From: Erwinia sp. E_sp_B01_1
Lineage (GTDB): Bacteria; Pseudomonadota; Gammaproteobacteria; Enterobacterales; Enterobacteriaceae
NCBI RefSeq assembly: GCF_036865545.1
Contig: NZ_CP142208.1
Span: 3,596,001 to 3,660,000, forward strand
Direction: 5' to 3'
DNA: 64,000 nt
Below, in pieces: positions 9,806-19,124 of the stretch. Both the position numbers and the translations under genes were made by a program. Each line of letters opens with the position of its first letter. Position 1 is the stretch's first letter. The notes below the pieces were generated by a model. It saw only the letters and a program-made list of their open reading frames with translations, ran no database searches and was not told the DNA's origin.

Positions 9806-11386
9806 TCATTCCCACTCAATCGTCGCTGGTGGTTTACCGGAGATATCGTAAACCACGCGGGAGATGCCGTTGATCTCGTTGATGATGCGGTTAGAGACGC
9901 GGCCCAGGAATTCATATGGCAGGTGCGCCCAGTGTGCGGTCATAAAGTCGATGGTTTCCACTGCACGCAGTGAAACAACCCAGTCGTATTTACGGCCATC
10001 GCCCATCACGCCTACAGAACGCACTGGCAGGAACACGGTGAAGGCCTGGCTGACTTTGTTGTACAGGTCGGCTTTGTGCAGTTCTTCAATGAAGATTGCA
10101 TCAGCACGGCGCAGCAGATCGCAGTACTCTTTCTTCACTTCACCCAGTACGCGCACGCCCAGACCCGGACCCGGGAACGGGTGACGGAACAGCATGTCGT
10201 GCGGCAGACCCAGTTCCAGACCGATTTTACGCACTTCGTCTTTGAACAGCTCTTTCAGCGGCTCAACCAGACCCAGCTTCATCTCTTTCGGCAGGCCACC
10301 CACGTTGTGGTGTGATTTGATCACGTGCGCTTTGCCGGTGGCAGAAGCGGCAGATTCAATCACATCCGGATAGATGGTGCCCTGTGCCAGCCATTTCACG
10401 CCTGGCAGAGCCGTAGCGTGCTCGTCGAACACTTCCACAAAGACGCGACCAATGATTTTACGTTTTGCTTCCGGCTCTGCTTCACCCGCCAGCGCATCCA
10501 GGAAACGAGCTTCCGCTTCCACATGGATGATGTTCAGGCCGAAGTGGTCGCCAAACATGTCCATAACCTGGGTAGCTTCGTTCAGACGCAGCAGGCCGTT
10601 GTCCACAAATACGCAGGTCAGACGGTCGCCAATTGCACGGTGCAGCAGCATCGCGGTCACGGAAGAGTCCACGCCGCCAGAGAGGCCCAGAATCACTTTG
10701 TCGTTGCCTACCTGCTCACGCAGACGTTCAACGGTATCTTCAATGATTTTCGCAGGCGTCCACAGCGCTTCGCACTGGCAGATATCACGGATAAAACGCT
10801 CAAGCAGACGCAGACCCTGACGGGTGTGGGTCACTTCCGGGTGGAACTGCACGCCGTAGAAACGTTTTTCTTCATTGGCGATAATCGCAAACGGGCAGCT
10901 TTCGGTGCTGGCTACGGTAACAAAGTCAGACGGGATAGCCGACACTTTGTCGCCGTGGCTCATCCACACATCCAGCAAGGGTTTACCCTCTGCACTCAGT
11001 GAGTCTTCGATATCGCGGGTCAGGGCACTTTTCACTGCCACTTCAACCTGCGCATAACCGAATTCACGCTCGTTAGAGCCTTCCACTTTGCCGCCCAGCT
11101 GCATAGCCATAGTCTGCATACCGTAGCACACACCCAGCACTGGAACACCGGCGTTAAAGACGTAATCTGGCGCACGCGGGCTGGCGTGTTCAGTGGTACT
11201 TTCCGGGCCACCTGACAGGATGATGCCGTTCGGGTTGAACCCACGGATCTGCTCTTCGGTGACATCCCACGCCCAGAGTTCACAGTAGACGCCCAGTTCA
11301 CGCACGCGGCGTGCCACCAGCTGCGTATACTGCGAGCCGAAATCAAGGATCAGAATGCGATGTTTATGAATATTTTCCGTCGTCAT
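9806..11386 (-). CDS. guaA: GMP synthase (glutamine-hydrolysing) GuaA
   Basis: Converts XMP to GMP using ATP and glutamine, the last step of de novo GMP synthesis, in the cytosol. The length of 526 residues fits the family. The class I glutamine amidotransferase domain (residues 1-200) has nucleophile Cys87 in GVCYGMQTM and the His/Glu pair in FHPEVTH. The ATP-pyrophosphatase domain has the P-loop [10 protein letters not shown] near residue 233, and the dimerisation domain ends in the conserved KPPATIEWE. It lies 81 bases downstream of guaB in the guaBA operon, with a hairpin in the gap. No anomalies. Confidence 0.98.
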   Translation of the reverse strand: MTTENIHKHRILILDFGSQYTQLVARRVRELGVYCELWAWDVTEEQIRGFNPNGIILSGGPESTTEHASPRAPDYVFNAGVPVLGVCYGMQTMAMQLGGKVEGSNEREFGYAQVEVAVKSALTRDIEDSLSAEGKPLLDVWMSHGDKVSAIPSDFVTVASTESCPFAIIANEEKRFYGVQFHPEVTHTRQGLRLLERFIRDICQCEALWTPAKIIEDTVERLREQVGNDKVILGLSGGVDSSVTAMLLHRAIGDRLTCVFVDNGLLRLNEATQVMDMFGDHFGLNIIHVEAEARFLDALAGEAEPEAKRKIIGRVFVEVFDEHATALPGVKWLAQGTIYPDVIESAASATGKAHVIKSHHNVGGLPKEMKLGLVEPLKELFKDEVRKIGLELGLPHDMLFRHPFPGPGLGVRVLGEVKKEYCDLLRRADAIFIEELHKADLYNKVSQAFTVFLPVRSVGVMGDGRKYDWVVSLRAVETIDFMTAHWAHLPYEFLGRVSNRIINEINGISRVVYDISGKPPATIEWE

Positions 11387-11431
11387 TGGGCTATTCCAGA
11401 GCGATATATCAAATTCAGGGAGAAGGAGTAA

Positions 11432-11452
11432 AACGCCCGGCTGAGCCGGGCG
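11432..11452 (-). terminator. Terminator-like hairpin in the guaB-guaA gap
   Basis: Minus-strand GC-rich stem CGCCCGGC-TCA-GCCGGGCG (11434-11452) followed by TTTTA. Because guaA has no obvious promoter of its own in the gap, this is probably a partial terminator or a 3'-end stabilising hairpin that lowers guaA relative to guaB. Confidence 0.55.
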
Positions 11453-11467
11453 GATAATGCTGGGGTA

Positions 11468-12934
11468 TTACGAACCCATGCGGTAGTTCGGGGATTCTTT
11501 AGTGATGGTCACATCGTGAACGTGACTTTCCGAAATACCGGCGCCGCTGATGCGGACAAATTCCGCTTTGGTGCGCAGGTCGTCGATAGTAGCACAGCCG
11601 GTCAGACCCATACAGGAGCGCAGGCCGCCCATCTGCTGGTGAACAATCTCTTTCAGCAGGCCTTTGTAAGCCACGCGACCTTCAATCCCTTCCGGCACCA
11701 GTTTGTCTGCTGCGTTATCGGTCTGGAAGTAGCGGTCTGAAGAGCCTTTGGACATCGCGCCCAGAGAACCCATGCCACGGTAGGATTTGAAAGAGCGACC
11801 CTGGTAGAGTTCGATTTCGCCAGGAGATTCATCGGTACCAGCCAGCATAGAACCGACCATCACGGCGGAAGCACCAGCCGCGATAGCTTTAGCGATATCG
11901 CCAGAGAAGCGGATGCCGCCATCAGCGATAACCGGGATACCGGTGCCTTCCAGCGCCGCTACTGCATCAGAGACTGCGGTGATTTGTGGAACACCAACGC
12001 CAGTTACGATACGGGTAGTACAGATTGAGCCTGGGCCGATACCGACTTTCACTGCGCTCACGCCCGCTTCAACCAGTGCCAGAGCACCAGCGCCAGTAGC
12101 GACGTTGCCGCCCACGATTTGCAGGTCAGGATATTTAGCACGGGTTTCACGAATACGTTGCAGAACGCCTTCGGAATGGCCATGTGAAGAGTCGATCAAC
12201 AGCACGTCAACGCCCGCAGCGACCAGCGCATCCACACGCGTTTCGTTACCCGCGCCAGCGCCTACAGCAGCACCCACACGCAGACGGCCATGCTCGTCTT
12301 TACAGGCGTTAGGTTTACGCTCGGCTTTCTGGAAGTCTTTAACGGTGATCATGCCCAGCAGATGGAAACTGTCATCCACCACCAGCGCTTTTTCCACACG
12401 CTTTTCGTGCATCTTGTGCAGCACGACTTCGCGGGCTTCACCTTCACGCACGGTAACCAGACGATCTTTAGGCGTCATTACGGCAGAAACAGGCAGGCTC
12501 AGGTCGGTCACAAAGCGCACGTCACGGCCGGTGATGATCCCGACCAGTTCGTTTTCGCCGTTAACGACCGGGTAACCGGCAAAGCCGTTACGTTCGGTCA
12601 GCGCTTTCACATCGCTCAGGGCGGTGGTCGGCAGAACGGTCTGCGGATCGGTAACCACTCCACTTTCATGCTTCTTCACCCGGCGAACTTCTTCTGCCTG
12701 GTGTTCGATAGACATGTTTTTGTGGATAAAGCCCATGCCGCCTTCCTGCGCCAGTGCGATAGCCAGGCGTGAATCGGTCACGGTATCCATGGCAGCAGAG
12801 AGCATAGGAATGTTCAGTCGGATGTTTTTGGTAAGCTGGGTGCTGAGGTCAGCCGTGTTGGGTAACACAGTGGAATGTGCAGGAACGAGCAGAACGTCGT
12901 CAAATGTCAGGGCTTCTTTAGCGATTCTTAGCAT
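11468..12934 (-). CDS. guaB: Inosine-5'-monophosphate dehydrogenase GuaB
   Basis: NAD-dependent oxidation of IMP to XMP, the committed step towards guanine nucleotides; 488 residues, the normal length for enteric GuaB. A TIM barrel is interrupted at about residues 95-205 by two CBS domains ([27 protein letters not shown]) that bind adenine nucleotides. The catalytic loop [13 protein letters not shown] carries the nucleophilic cysteine near residue 305, the phosphate site is [13 protein letters not shown], and the mobile flap [10 protein letters not shown] is near 412. It is the first gene of guaBA and divergent from xseA. A promoter with a PurR-like box and an upstream CRP site is readable. 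Confidence 0.98.
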   Translation of the reverse strand: MLRIAKEALTFDDVLLVPAHSTVLPNTADLSTQLTKNIRLNIPMLSAAMDTVTDSRLAIALAQEGGMGFIHKNMSIEHQAEEVRRVKKHESGVVTDPQTVLPTTALSDVKALTERNGFAGYPVVNGENELVGIITGRDVRFVTDLSLPVSAVMTPKDRLVTVREGEAREVVLHKMHEKRVEKALVVDDSFHLLGMITVKDFQKAERKPNACKDEHGRLRVGAAVGAGAGNETRVDALVAAGVDVLLIDSSHGHSEGVLQRIRETRAKYPDLQIVGGNVATGAGALALVEAGVSAVKVGIGPGSICTTRIVTGVGVPQITAVSDAVAALEGTGIPVIADGGIRFSGDIAKAIAAGASAVMVGSMLAGTDESPGEIELYQGRSFKSYRGMGSLGAMSKGSSDRYFQTDNAADKLVPEGIEGRVAYKGLLKEIVHQQMGGLRSCMGLTGCATIDDLRTKAEFVRISGAGISESHVHDVTITKESPNYRMGS

Positions 12935-12986
12935 GGCAATATCTCAACCTCAGGGTGAATGAGAACTTGTAAAATATTGCCGCGGC

Positions 12987-13012
12987 ATTATACAGGCCGT
13001 AATCGATTGCGC
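12987..13012 (-). promoter_or_regulatory. guaBA promoter with PurR box
   Basis: Minus-strand consensus -10 TATAAT (12987-12992) lies 53 bases before the guaB ATG. The PurR-like palindrome 12997-13012 matches 11 of 16 positions of ACGCAAACGTTTGCGT, including the central CG, and fills the spacer between -10 and -35, so PurR binding would block polymerase. Confidence 0.7.
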
Positions 13013-13089
13013 CCAGCATTATTTACGAAAAGTTCTTGATCCCTCCAGTAAGGACTGTAGTATCGGTCAATTAACCCTCTGATTTAAAG

Positions 13090-13105
13090 TTTGATCTTCA
13101 TCACA
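13090..13105 (-). promoter_or_regulatory. CRP site upstream of guaBA
   Basis: Minus-strand TGTGA-N6-TCAAA, centred about 117 bases upstream of the predicted guaB transcription start. E. coli guaBA is reported to have a CRP site at about this distance. The site overlaps the A of the xseA start codon. Confidence 0.6.
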
Positions 13106-14484
13106 TGTCGCTACCGCCAAATGCCAATATTTTTACCGTCAGCCGTCTGAACACCACAGTGCGAAAGCTGCTGGAGATGGAAATGGGCCAGGTCTGGCTG
13201 AGTGCTGAAATCTCCAACTTCTCCCAGCCCTCTTCCGGCCACTGGTATTTCACCTTAAAAGATGACGGCGCCCAGGTGCGTTGCGCGATGTTCCGCAACA
13301 GCAATCGCCGGGTCTCTTTCCGTCCGCAAAACGGGCAGCAGATTCTGGTCAGGGCGACCATTACGCTGTACGAACCGCGGGGGGATTACCAGCTGATTGC
13401 CGAGAGTATGCACCCGGCTGGTGAAGGGTTGCTGCAACAGCAGTTTGAGCAGCTCAAGCAGAAGTTGCAGGGTGAAGGTCTTTTTGAACAGAGTCACAAG
13501 CAGGCGCTTCCCGATCCGGCGCATCAGGTTGGGGTCATCACCTCCTCCACCGGTGCAGCCCTGCATGACGTGCTGCGCGTATTGCACCGCCGCGATCCCT
13601 CATTGCCTGTCATTATTTACCCTACCCCGGTTCAGGGTGTTGATGCTCCGGCAAGCATTGTCCGCGCAATTGAAGTGGCTAACGCCCGTGGCGAGTGCGA
13701 CGTGCTGATTGTAGGCCGTGGCGGTGGTTCGCTGGAAGATCTCTGGAGCTTTAACGATGAGCGCGTCGCCCGCGCCATTTATGCCAGCCGCATCCCCATC
13801 GTCAGCGCCGTAGGGCATGAGACGGATGTGACCATTGCCGATTTTGTTGCCGATCTGCGTGCGCCTACCCCCTCAGCCGCTGCGGAACTGGTCAGCCGCA
13901 ACCAGATTGAGCTGCTGCGCCAGTTGCAGTCACAGCAAACCCGGCTGGAGATGGCGATGGATTATTTCCTCGCCCAGAAGAACCGCATTTACACCCGTTT
14001 GCAGCATCGCCTTCAGCAGCAACACCCTCAGTTACGCCTGGCACGGCAGCAGACCTCGCTGATGCGCCTGCAACGCCGCCTGGACGACGCAATCCAGCTA
14101 AGGGTGCGTCAGGCTACTCATCGGCAGGAACGCGCTGAGCAGCGTCTGAGCGCGATTCAGCCGCAGACCCGCATTCACCGCTCACAGCAGCAACTGCAGC
14201 AATGGCAATATCGTTTGCAGCAGGCAATGCAGACGCAGCTCAACGGCGGTAAACAGCAATTTTCCACCCTGACCGCCCAGCTGGAAGGCGTCAGTCCTTT
14301 GGCTACCCTGGCACGAGGATTCAGCGTGACTACGGCGGCAGATGGTCAGGTGGTGAAAAAGACCCGTCAGTTGCAGACCGGGGATACGCTGAAAACCCGT
14401 CTGGACGATGGCTGGGTAGAGAGTGAAGTGACCGCGATCACGCCAGTTAAAAAAACACGCGCGAGTAAAAAGAGCTCTGATTAA
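13105..14484 (+). CDS. xseA: Exodeoxyribonuclease VII large subunit XseA
   Basis: Catalytic subunit of exonuclease VII, a processive single-strand DNA exonuclease that works in both directions with several XseB subunits. Length 459 residues, usual for the family. The N-terminal OB-fold (about 1-100) contains [31 protein letters not shown] residues. The catalytic domain carries the conserved [16 protein letters not shown] segment near residue 208 and [25 protein letters not shown] near 236. A long Gln/Arg-rich coiled coil (about 270-390) binds the small subunit. It is divergent from guaBA. In E. coli yfgJ and der follow; here a protease/inhibitor pair and gcd intervene. Confidence 0.97.
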   Translation: MSLPPNANIFTVSRLNTTVRKLLEMEMGQVWLSAEISNFSQPSSGHWYFTLKDDGAQVRCAMFRNSNRRVSFRPQNGQQILVRATITLYEPRGDYQLIAESMHPAGEGLLQQQFEQLKQKLQGEGLFEQSHKQALPDPAHQVGVITSSTGAALHDVLRVLHRRDPSLPVIIYPTPVQGVDAPASIVRAIEVANARGECDVLIVGRGGGSLEDLWSFNDERVARAIYASRIPIVSAVGHETDVTIADFVADLRAPTPSAAAELVSRNQIELLRQLQSQQTRLEMAMDYFLAQKNRIYTRLQHRLQQQHPQLRLARQQTSLMRLQRRLDDAIQLRVRQATHRQERAEQRLSAIQPQTRIHRSQQQLQQWQYRLQQAMQTQLNGGKQQFSTLTAQLEGVSPLATLARGFSVTTAADGQVVKKTRQLQTGDTLKTRLDDGWVESEVTAITPVKKTRASKKSSD

Positions 14485-14491
14485 CTCCTCA

Positions 14492-14525
14492 CGGCCTGAC
14501 GATCCTCTCCCTCCCCGTCAGGCCG
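14492..14525 (+). terminator. Hairpin downstream of xseA
   Basis: Perfect 10-bp inverted repeat CGGCCTGACG/CGTCAGGCCG with a 14-base loop just after the xseA stop. There is no T run, so it may be a factor-dependent terminator or 3'-end stabiliser rather than a classical intrinsic terminator. Confidence 0.45.
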
Positions 14526-14643
14526 AAGTATGGCAACTCTGAATGACAATTTGACCACCTGGAAAGTAAGGGTTTAATCCCTGCCCTTCCGCTTGATGGC
14601 GACTATACTTCCCTGACACTTACCCAAGACCAGGGAGCCTGTT

Positions 14644-15660
14644 ATGCGCTATGGCATCATTCCCCCCTATATACTGCGCAATATTGTTGATAACGGTTCC
14701 GGCCATCAGCAAAGTTGTGCGCTGCAAACCCTGACGCATGTCCAGTCGCTGATGGCTGAGAGCTTGATAAAACCCGAAGCCGCCCCAACCACCGTGCCGG
14801 GTGTTGTGCAGCGGGAAATTTACGACTCGGCTCAGACCCAGAACCTGCCGGGAACGCTGGTGCGCAGTGAAGGCCAGCCCGACAATAACGATGTGGCAGT
14901 CACCGAAGCCTATGACTATTTAGGCTTCACTTACGATCTCTTCTGGCAGGTATACCAACGCAACTCCCTGGACAACAAAGGCTTGCCGCTGAAAGGAACA
15001 GTGCATTACGGCAAGGAGTATCAGAATGCTTTCTGGAACGGTCAGCAGATGGTCTTCGGGGATGGCGATGGCGAAATCTTTAACCGCTTTACCATTGCGA
15101 TGGATGTGGTGGGCCATGAGCTGGCGCATGGCGTCACAGAGACCGAAGCGGGACTTATCTACTTCGAACAGGCTGGCGCGCTCAATGAATCGCTGTCGGA
15201 TGTCTTTGGCTCACTGGTGAAGCAGTTCCACCTGAAACAGACTGCCGACCAGGCTGACTGGATCATTGGTGAAGGGCTGCTGGCTGAAGGCATCAACGGT
15301 ATAGGGCTGCGTTCGATGTCAGCCCCCGGCACCGCTTACGACGATCCCCTGCTGGGCAAAGATCCTCAACCTGCGACTATGCAGGACTATATCCAGACCC
15401 GCGAAGATAATGGCGGCGTTCACCTCAATTCTGGTATTCCCAATCATGCCTTTTATCTCGCTGCGAAAGCGCTGGGCGGTTATGCCTGGGAACTGGCGGG
15501 CTACGCCTGGTACGACACCGTTTGCGATAAAACGCTGCCGCAGGATGCCGACTTCAAAACCTTTGCCGGGTTTACGATACAACACGGACAGAAGCGGTTT
15601 AATAAGGCGGTTGGACAGGCCATAGAGGATGCCTGGAGAGAGGTCGGCGTATTATCATGA
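14644..15660 (+). CDS. Protealysin-like M4 metalloprotease
   Basis: Zinc metallopeptidase of the thermolysin (M4) family, protealysin branch; 338 residues. The zinc motif HELAH is at residues 158-162, the third zinc ligand is the Glu in GALNES (Glu182), and the catalytic histidine lies in GGVHLNSGIPNHAFY. No signal peptide is present. A short N-terminal propeptide of about 50 residues, beginning MRYGIIPPYIL, is typical of protealysins, which are made as intracellular precursors. The stop overlaps the emfourin gene by four bases, so protease and inhibitor are co-translated. Serratia protealysin cleaves actin and has been linked to host-cell invasion; a similar role here is inference. Confidence 0.93.
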   Translation: MRYGIIPPYILRNIVDNGSGHQQSCALQTLTHVQSLMAESLIKPEAAPTTVPGVVQREIYDSAQTQNLPGTLVRSEGQPDNNDVAVTEAYDYLGFTYDLFWQVYQRNSLDNKGLPLKGTVHYGKEYQNAFWNGQQMVFGDGDGEIFNRFTIAMDVVGHELAHGVTETEAGLIYFEQAGALNESLSDVFGSLVKQFHLKQTADQADWIIGEGLLAEGINGIGLRSMSAPGTAYDDPLLGKDPQPATMQDYIQTREDNGGVHLNSGIPNHAFYLAAKALGGYAWELAGYAWYDTVCDKTLPQDADFKTFAGFTIQHGQKRFNKAVGQAIEDAWREVGVLS

Positions 15661-15989
15661 ACGCATTACCGGAACTCAGCGACGATGCGGTTATCGACGT
15701 GGCGCGCGAAGGTGGGTTTGCCTATATCCCCAAACTCTCTGGCCCCAGAAGGATCGCCCTGGCGCAGCTCAGCCTGCCTCAGCGTGAACATGTCTGTAGC
15801 GTGTTGCGTCAGGCGATCTCACTGGGCGAACCTCCAGGAGCGGATAACCGCGCAGGCCAGGGCGATCAACGTTATTTTCGTATTGAGATCAGCTATGCCA
15901 CCTCGCAGCAGGTGGGCAATATCGTGCTGATTATTCCTGAGGAGCAGGCTCCACCAGAGCTGGTTGAGTTGTGGAAGGAGGGGCAGTAG
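15657..15989 (+). CDS. Emfourin, protealysin inhibitor
   Basis: Small protein of 110 residues in the protealysin-associated inhibitor (emfourin) family, which binds M4 proteases tightly in the cytoplasm. The identification rests on the position (ATGA overlap with the protease gene, as in Serratia), size, and the family-like opening VIDVAREGGFAYIPKLSGPRRIALAQL, which contains the beta-hairpin thought to enter the protease cleft. No signal peptide. Together with the protease it forms a self-contained protease/inhibitor cassette, probably keeping intracellular protease silent until release. Confidence 0.85.
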   Translation: MNALPELSDDAVIDVAREGGFAYIPKLSGPRRIALAQLSLPQREHVCSVLRQAISLGEPPGADNRAGQGDQRYFRIEISYATSQQVGNIVLIIPEEQAPPELVELWKEGQ

Positions 15990-16059
15990 CGCCTTCTGCA
16001 TCAGACGCATCCTGAATCATTAGCATCACCTGCCCTGTCACCCGGCGGGAACAAACCAT

Positions 16060-16089
16060 AAAAAAAGCCCCTTCATTGCCGAAGGGGCT
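16060..16089 (-). terminator. gcd intrinsic terminator
   Basis: Minus-strand stem AGCCCCTTC/GAAGGGGCT (6-base loop) followed by seven T residues, 110 bases past the gcd stop. Confidence 0.8.
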
Positions 16090-16140
16090 CAGACTATTTA
16101 CAAACTCCGAAGCGGTGGGAGTCTGCACTTTGTCAGTAAT

Positions 16141-16169
16141 CTAAGCCCCTCCGTTGCTGAGGGGCTTAG
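16141..16169. terminator. Second hairpin in the emfourin-gcd gap
   Basis: Perfect 11-bp stem CTAAGCCCCTC/GAGGGGCTTAG with a 7-base loop. It shares its GCCCCT core with the neighbouring terminator and may back it up or stop plus-strand readthrough. There is no clear T run on either side. Confidence 0.5.
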
Positions 16170-16199
16170 CTGTCAGACGTCAGGGTTTCCCCTCAAAGC

Positions 16200-18632
16200 T
16201 TATTTATCCAGTGAGAAAGCAATCACGTAGTCACCACGATCCGGTGACTGACGTGCGCCGCCAGCACTGATCAGGATGTACTGCTTACCATTTTTTGGAG
16301 AAACGTAGCTGATTGGGCCGCCCTGGCTACCTACTGGCAGACGGGCTTTCCAGACTTCTTTACCGGTAGAGGTATCGAAGGCGCGCAGGTAGTAGTCCTG
16401 CGTTCCCGCGATAAACACCAGTCCGCCCTGAGTTGCCAGCGTACCGCCCAGCGTAGGCATACCAACCGGCATCTGCGCACGCATTTTGATACCAAAAGGA
16501 CCGGTATCCTGCACGGTGCCAACCGGAACCTGCCACACCATCTTCTGCGTTTTCAGATCGATGGCAGAAAGCGTACCAAACGGCGGCTTCTGGCAAGGGA
16601 TGCCCAGCGGAGACATAAAGCGGTTTTTGTTGACGGCAAAAGGCGTCCCTTTTAACGGCACAGCGCCCATACCGGTATTGATAGCTTCACCACCATTACT
16701 GCCGCGTGCGATAGCGCCAGTATTAGCCGGGATCATCTGCACCCACAGGCCAAGACGCATATCGTTAACGAAGATATAGTGATTGTTCGGATCGGTAGAG
16801 AGGCTGCCCCAGTTCATACCACCCAGCGAGCCTGGGAAACTCAGCGCCTTATCAGTGCCCGGTACGGTATACAAACCGTCATAACGCATCGATTTAAAGG
16901 CCACACGGCAGGCGAGCTGATCGAACGGCGTCGCGCCCCACATATCAGACTCTTTCAGCGTTTCTGCGCCAATCTGCGGCATACCTACAGACTTAGGCTG
17001 CGTTGGGGTGTACTGCTCGTCCGGGATGTTGCCTTTTTTGACCGGAACTTCTTTGACTTCGGTCAGCGGCTTGCCGGTCATACGATCCAGCACGAAAATC
17101 TGCCCCGCTTTGGTGCCGATGACCACGGCTGGCTTGCTGGTGCCGTCTTTCATCGGGAAGTCGATCAGACTTGGCTGCATCGGCAGGTCAAAGTCCCACA
17201 GATCGTTATGGACGGTCTGATAAACCCACTTCTCTTTACCGGTAGTCGCATCAACAGCCAGGACAGAAGCGCCATATTTATGGTTCAGCGCGGTACGCGT
17301 TGCGCCATACAGGTCTACCGAAGAGCTTCCCATTGGCATAAACACGGTGTTCATGGATGGATCGTAGGACATCGGAGCCCAGGAGTTAGGCGTACTGCGG
17401 GCATAGTCCTGGCCCGGCTGCAATTTTGCATTCGGATCGTCGTTGCCCGTATCAAATGCCCAACGCATCTGTCCGGTGATCACGTCGAAACCGCGAATCA
17501 CGCCGCCAGGCATATCGGTCTGGACGTTATCCGCTACGCGGCCACCAATTACCACGGTAGTTCCAGCCAGGGTTGGCGCAGAGGTCAGCTGATATTTTGG
17601 ATCCTGCGCTTCGCCCAGGCCCGCTTTCAGGTCAACCACGCCGTGGTCGCCGAAGTTCTGGCACAGCTCGCCATTATCGGCATTGATCGCCATCAGGCGC
17701 GCATCGATGGTATTCATCAGCAAACGGCGCTGACAGGTGTCACCAGCGGCCAGCGTCGCCTGCGGCACTGGTGTAGAACCAGGAGCGGAAGGCTGAGTCA
17801 GCGGTTTAGTGGCATCGAAATAGGCCAGACCACGACAACGGTTCCAGACTTCTGCCTGTGCATTGACCACGTGTTCCCAAATCTTTTTACCCGTATCGGC
17901 TTGAACCGCGATCACGTTATTGTGCGGCGTACACAGATAGAGCACGTTGCCAATTTGCAAAGGCGTTTGCTGATCTTCCGCACCGTTGCCGGTTGGGCTT
18001 TCAGGAATGTCTCCGGTATGGAAAGTCCAGGCTACTTTCAGATCTTTCACGTTATCGCGGGTAATCTGATCCAGTGCCACAAAACGGCTACCTTCCGGCG
18101 TGTTGCCGTAGTTATCCCAGTTTTTCTGCTGCTGGTCTTTTGCAACCGGCACCAGAGGCAATTCCTGACCGTCAGCCACGGTTGGGTGAGGCTGGAACAT
18201 CTGGAACAGCGTCACCAGCAGGCCAGCAACCAGTACCACGGAAACGGCGTAAGCGGGTTTGGCAGCAGAAGATTTACCTTCACGCTTGCGCAAGGCAGGC
18301 AGGGTAATCAGCGCCAGCAGCAGTAAACCTGCCAGGGTCATCAGACGTGATACCAGCGGCCAGAAATCGATGCCGGCATCCTGCACGGCCCAGATGGCCG
18401 AGCCGATAAACACCAGCGCAAAAATAATCACGGCGGAGGATTTGCGGCGGAAGAATTGAATAGCGGAAAGGACGGTGAACACGCCGGCAATCACGAAATA
18501 CCAGCTGCCGCCCAGTGAAACCAGTTTCCCACCACCAATCACAAAGAAAAGGCCGGTCGCCAGTAATACTAAGCCCAGCACAACGCACCACAAGCTCAGC
18601 CATTTTGACGGCCGGGCATTCGTTTGAGACAT
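16200..18632 (-). CDS. gcd: PQQ-dependent membrane glucose dehydrogenase Gcd
   Basis: Oxidises glucose to gluconolactone in the periplasm, passing electrons to ubiquinone; needs pyrroloquinoline quinone. It has 810 residues, a little longer than E. coli Gcd. Five hydrophobic helices occupy about residues 10-145. The remainder is an eight-bladed PQQ beta-propeller with repeated W-docking motifs (TGKKIWEHV, TGKEKWVYQ, TGKEVWKARL) and the conserved GSSSVDLYGATR and HNDLWDFDLPMQPSL segments. The enzyme is useful only if the cell makes or takes up PQQ; no pqq genes are in this window. Its place between emfourin and der differs from E. coli. It is closed by its own terminators. Confidence 0.96.
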   Translation of the reverse strand: MSQTNARPSKWLSLWCVVLGLVLLATGLFFVIGGGKLVSLGGSWYFVIAGVFTVLSAIQFFRRKSSAVIIFALVFIGSAIWAVQDAGIDFWPLVSRLMTLAGLLLLALITLPALRKREGKSSAAKPAYAVSVVLVAGLLVTLFQMFQPHPTVADGQELPLVPVAKDQQQKNWDNYGNTPEGSRFVALDQITRDNVKDLKVAWTFHTGDIPESPTGNGAEDQQTPLQIGNVLYLCTPHNNVIAVQADTGKKIWEHVVNAQAEVWNRCRGLAYFDATKPLTQPSAPGSTPVPQATLAAGDTCQRRLLMNTIDARLMAINADNGELCQNFGDHGVVDLKAGLGEAQDPKYQLTSAPTLAGTTVVIGGRVADNVQTDMPGGVIRGFDVITGQMRWAFDTGNDDPNAKLQPGQDYARSTPNSWAPMSYDPSMNTVFMPMGSSSVDLYGATRTALNHKYGASVLAVDATTGKEKWVYQTVHNDLWDFDLPMQPSLIDFPMKDGTSKPAVVIGTKAGQIFVLDRMTGKPLTEVKEVPVKKGNIPDEQYTPTQPKSVGMPQIGAETLKESDMWGATPFDQLACRVAFKSMRYDGLYTVPGTDKALSFPGSLGGMNWGSLSTDPNNHYIFVNDMRLGLWVQMIPANTGAIARGSNGGEAINTGMGAVPLKGTPFAVNKNRFMSPLGIPCQKPPFGTLSAIDLKTQKMVWQVPVGTVQDTGPFGIKMRAQMPVGMPTLGGTLATQGGLVFIAGTQDYYLRAFDTSTGKEVWKARLPVGSQGGPISYVSPKNGKQYILISAGGARQSPDRGDYVIAFSLDK

Positions 18633-19097
18633 GGTAAAAATACTCCTGAATAAAATAGGGCTTAAGCACGAACTTCATTTTCTCTGCCCCCTGAAACCGG
18701 CTGGCTTCTGGATCTGAGAGAAATGATCAATCTACTTAAGTCACTACACTCATTAACAATTCGATACGGGCTGCTCCCGTCATTTGTCACCTTAGGCCAG
18801 GGCTGACGCCACTTTAACGCGACTGAGGCCCGCAGATAACCGAAAAAGTGTACCATGTGGTTCGTAAATAAATAAACACAAACTTAACAAACTTCACACT
18901 TCCAGCCTTTTTACCGGGCAGGGTAAAAACGCCTGTGAATAGTTCAGGTTCACAATTATTCATTGTAGCTGATACAAAGAAAGGAATTTAACGATGAAAA
19001 AAGAGAGGTAAAACGCGAAGAAAAACGTCAAAGAGCAGGAGTAATAATAATAGAAGGAATAAATAAAGCGGCTTATATCTGCATGAATGGAATAAAC
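18633..19097. other. gcd upstream region, 465 bases without a gene
   Basis: AT-rich spacer between der and gcd. It must contain the gcd promoter, which I cannot place with confidence. A ribosome-binding-site-like AAAGGAA precedes an ATG at 18994, but that frame ends after five codons. Nothing else recognisable. Confidence 0.5.
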
Positions 19098-19118
19098 AAA
19101 AGGGGCCATCAGGCCCCT
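19094..19118 (-). terminator. der intrinsic terminator
   Basis: Minus-strand AGGGGCC-TGAT-GGCCCCT (19101-19118) followed by TTTTGTTT, just past the der stop. Confidence 0.85.
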
Positions 19119-19124
19119 CAGGTA

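Noticed and set aside
10325..11002. A 225-codon plus-strand frame
   Set aside because: Antisense to guaA with no ribosome binding site or recognisable domain.
16779..18326. A 515-codon open frame on the plus strand
   Set aside because: It lies wholly antisense to gcd, which has full domain support. The translation is rich in His, Arg and Gln with no recognisable domain, as expected from a high-GC coding strand read backwards.
18994..19011. A short gene starting at an ATG after AAAGGAA
   Set aside because: The frame stops after five codons. The adjacent frame is open longer but has no start near the ribosome binding site, so no protein can be supported.
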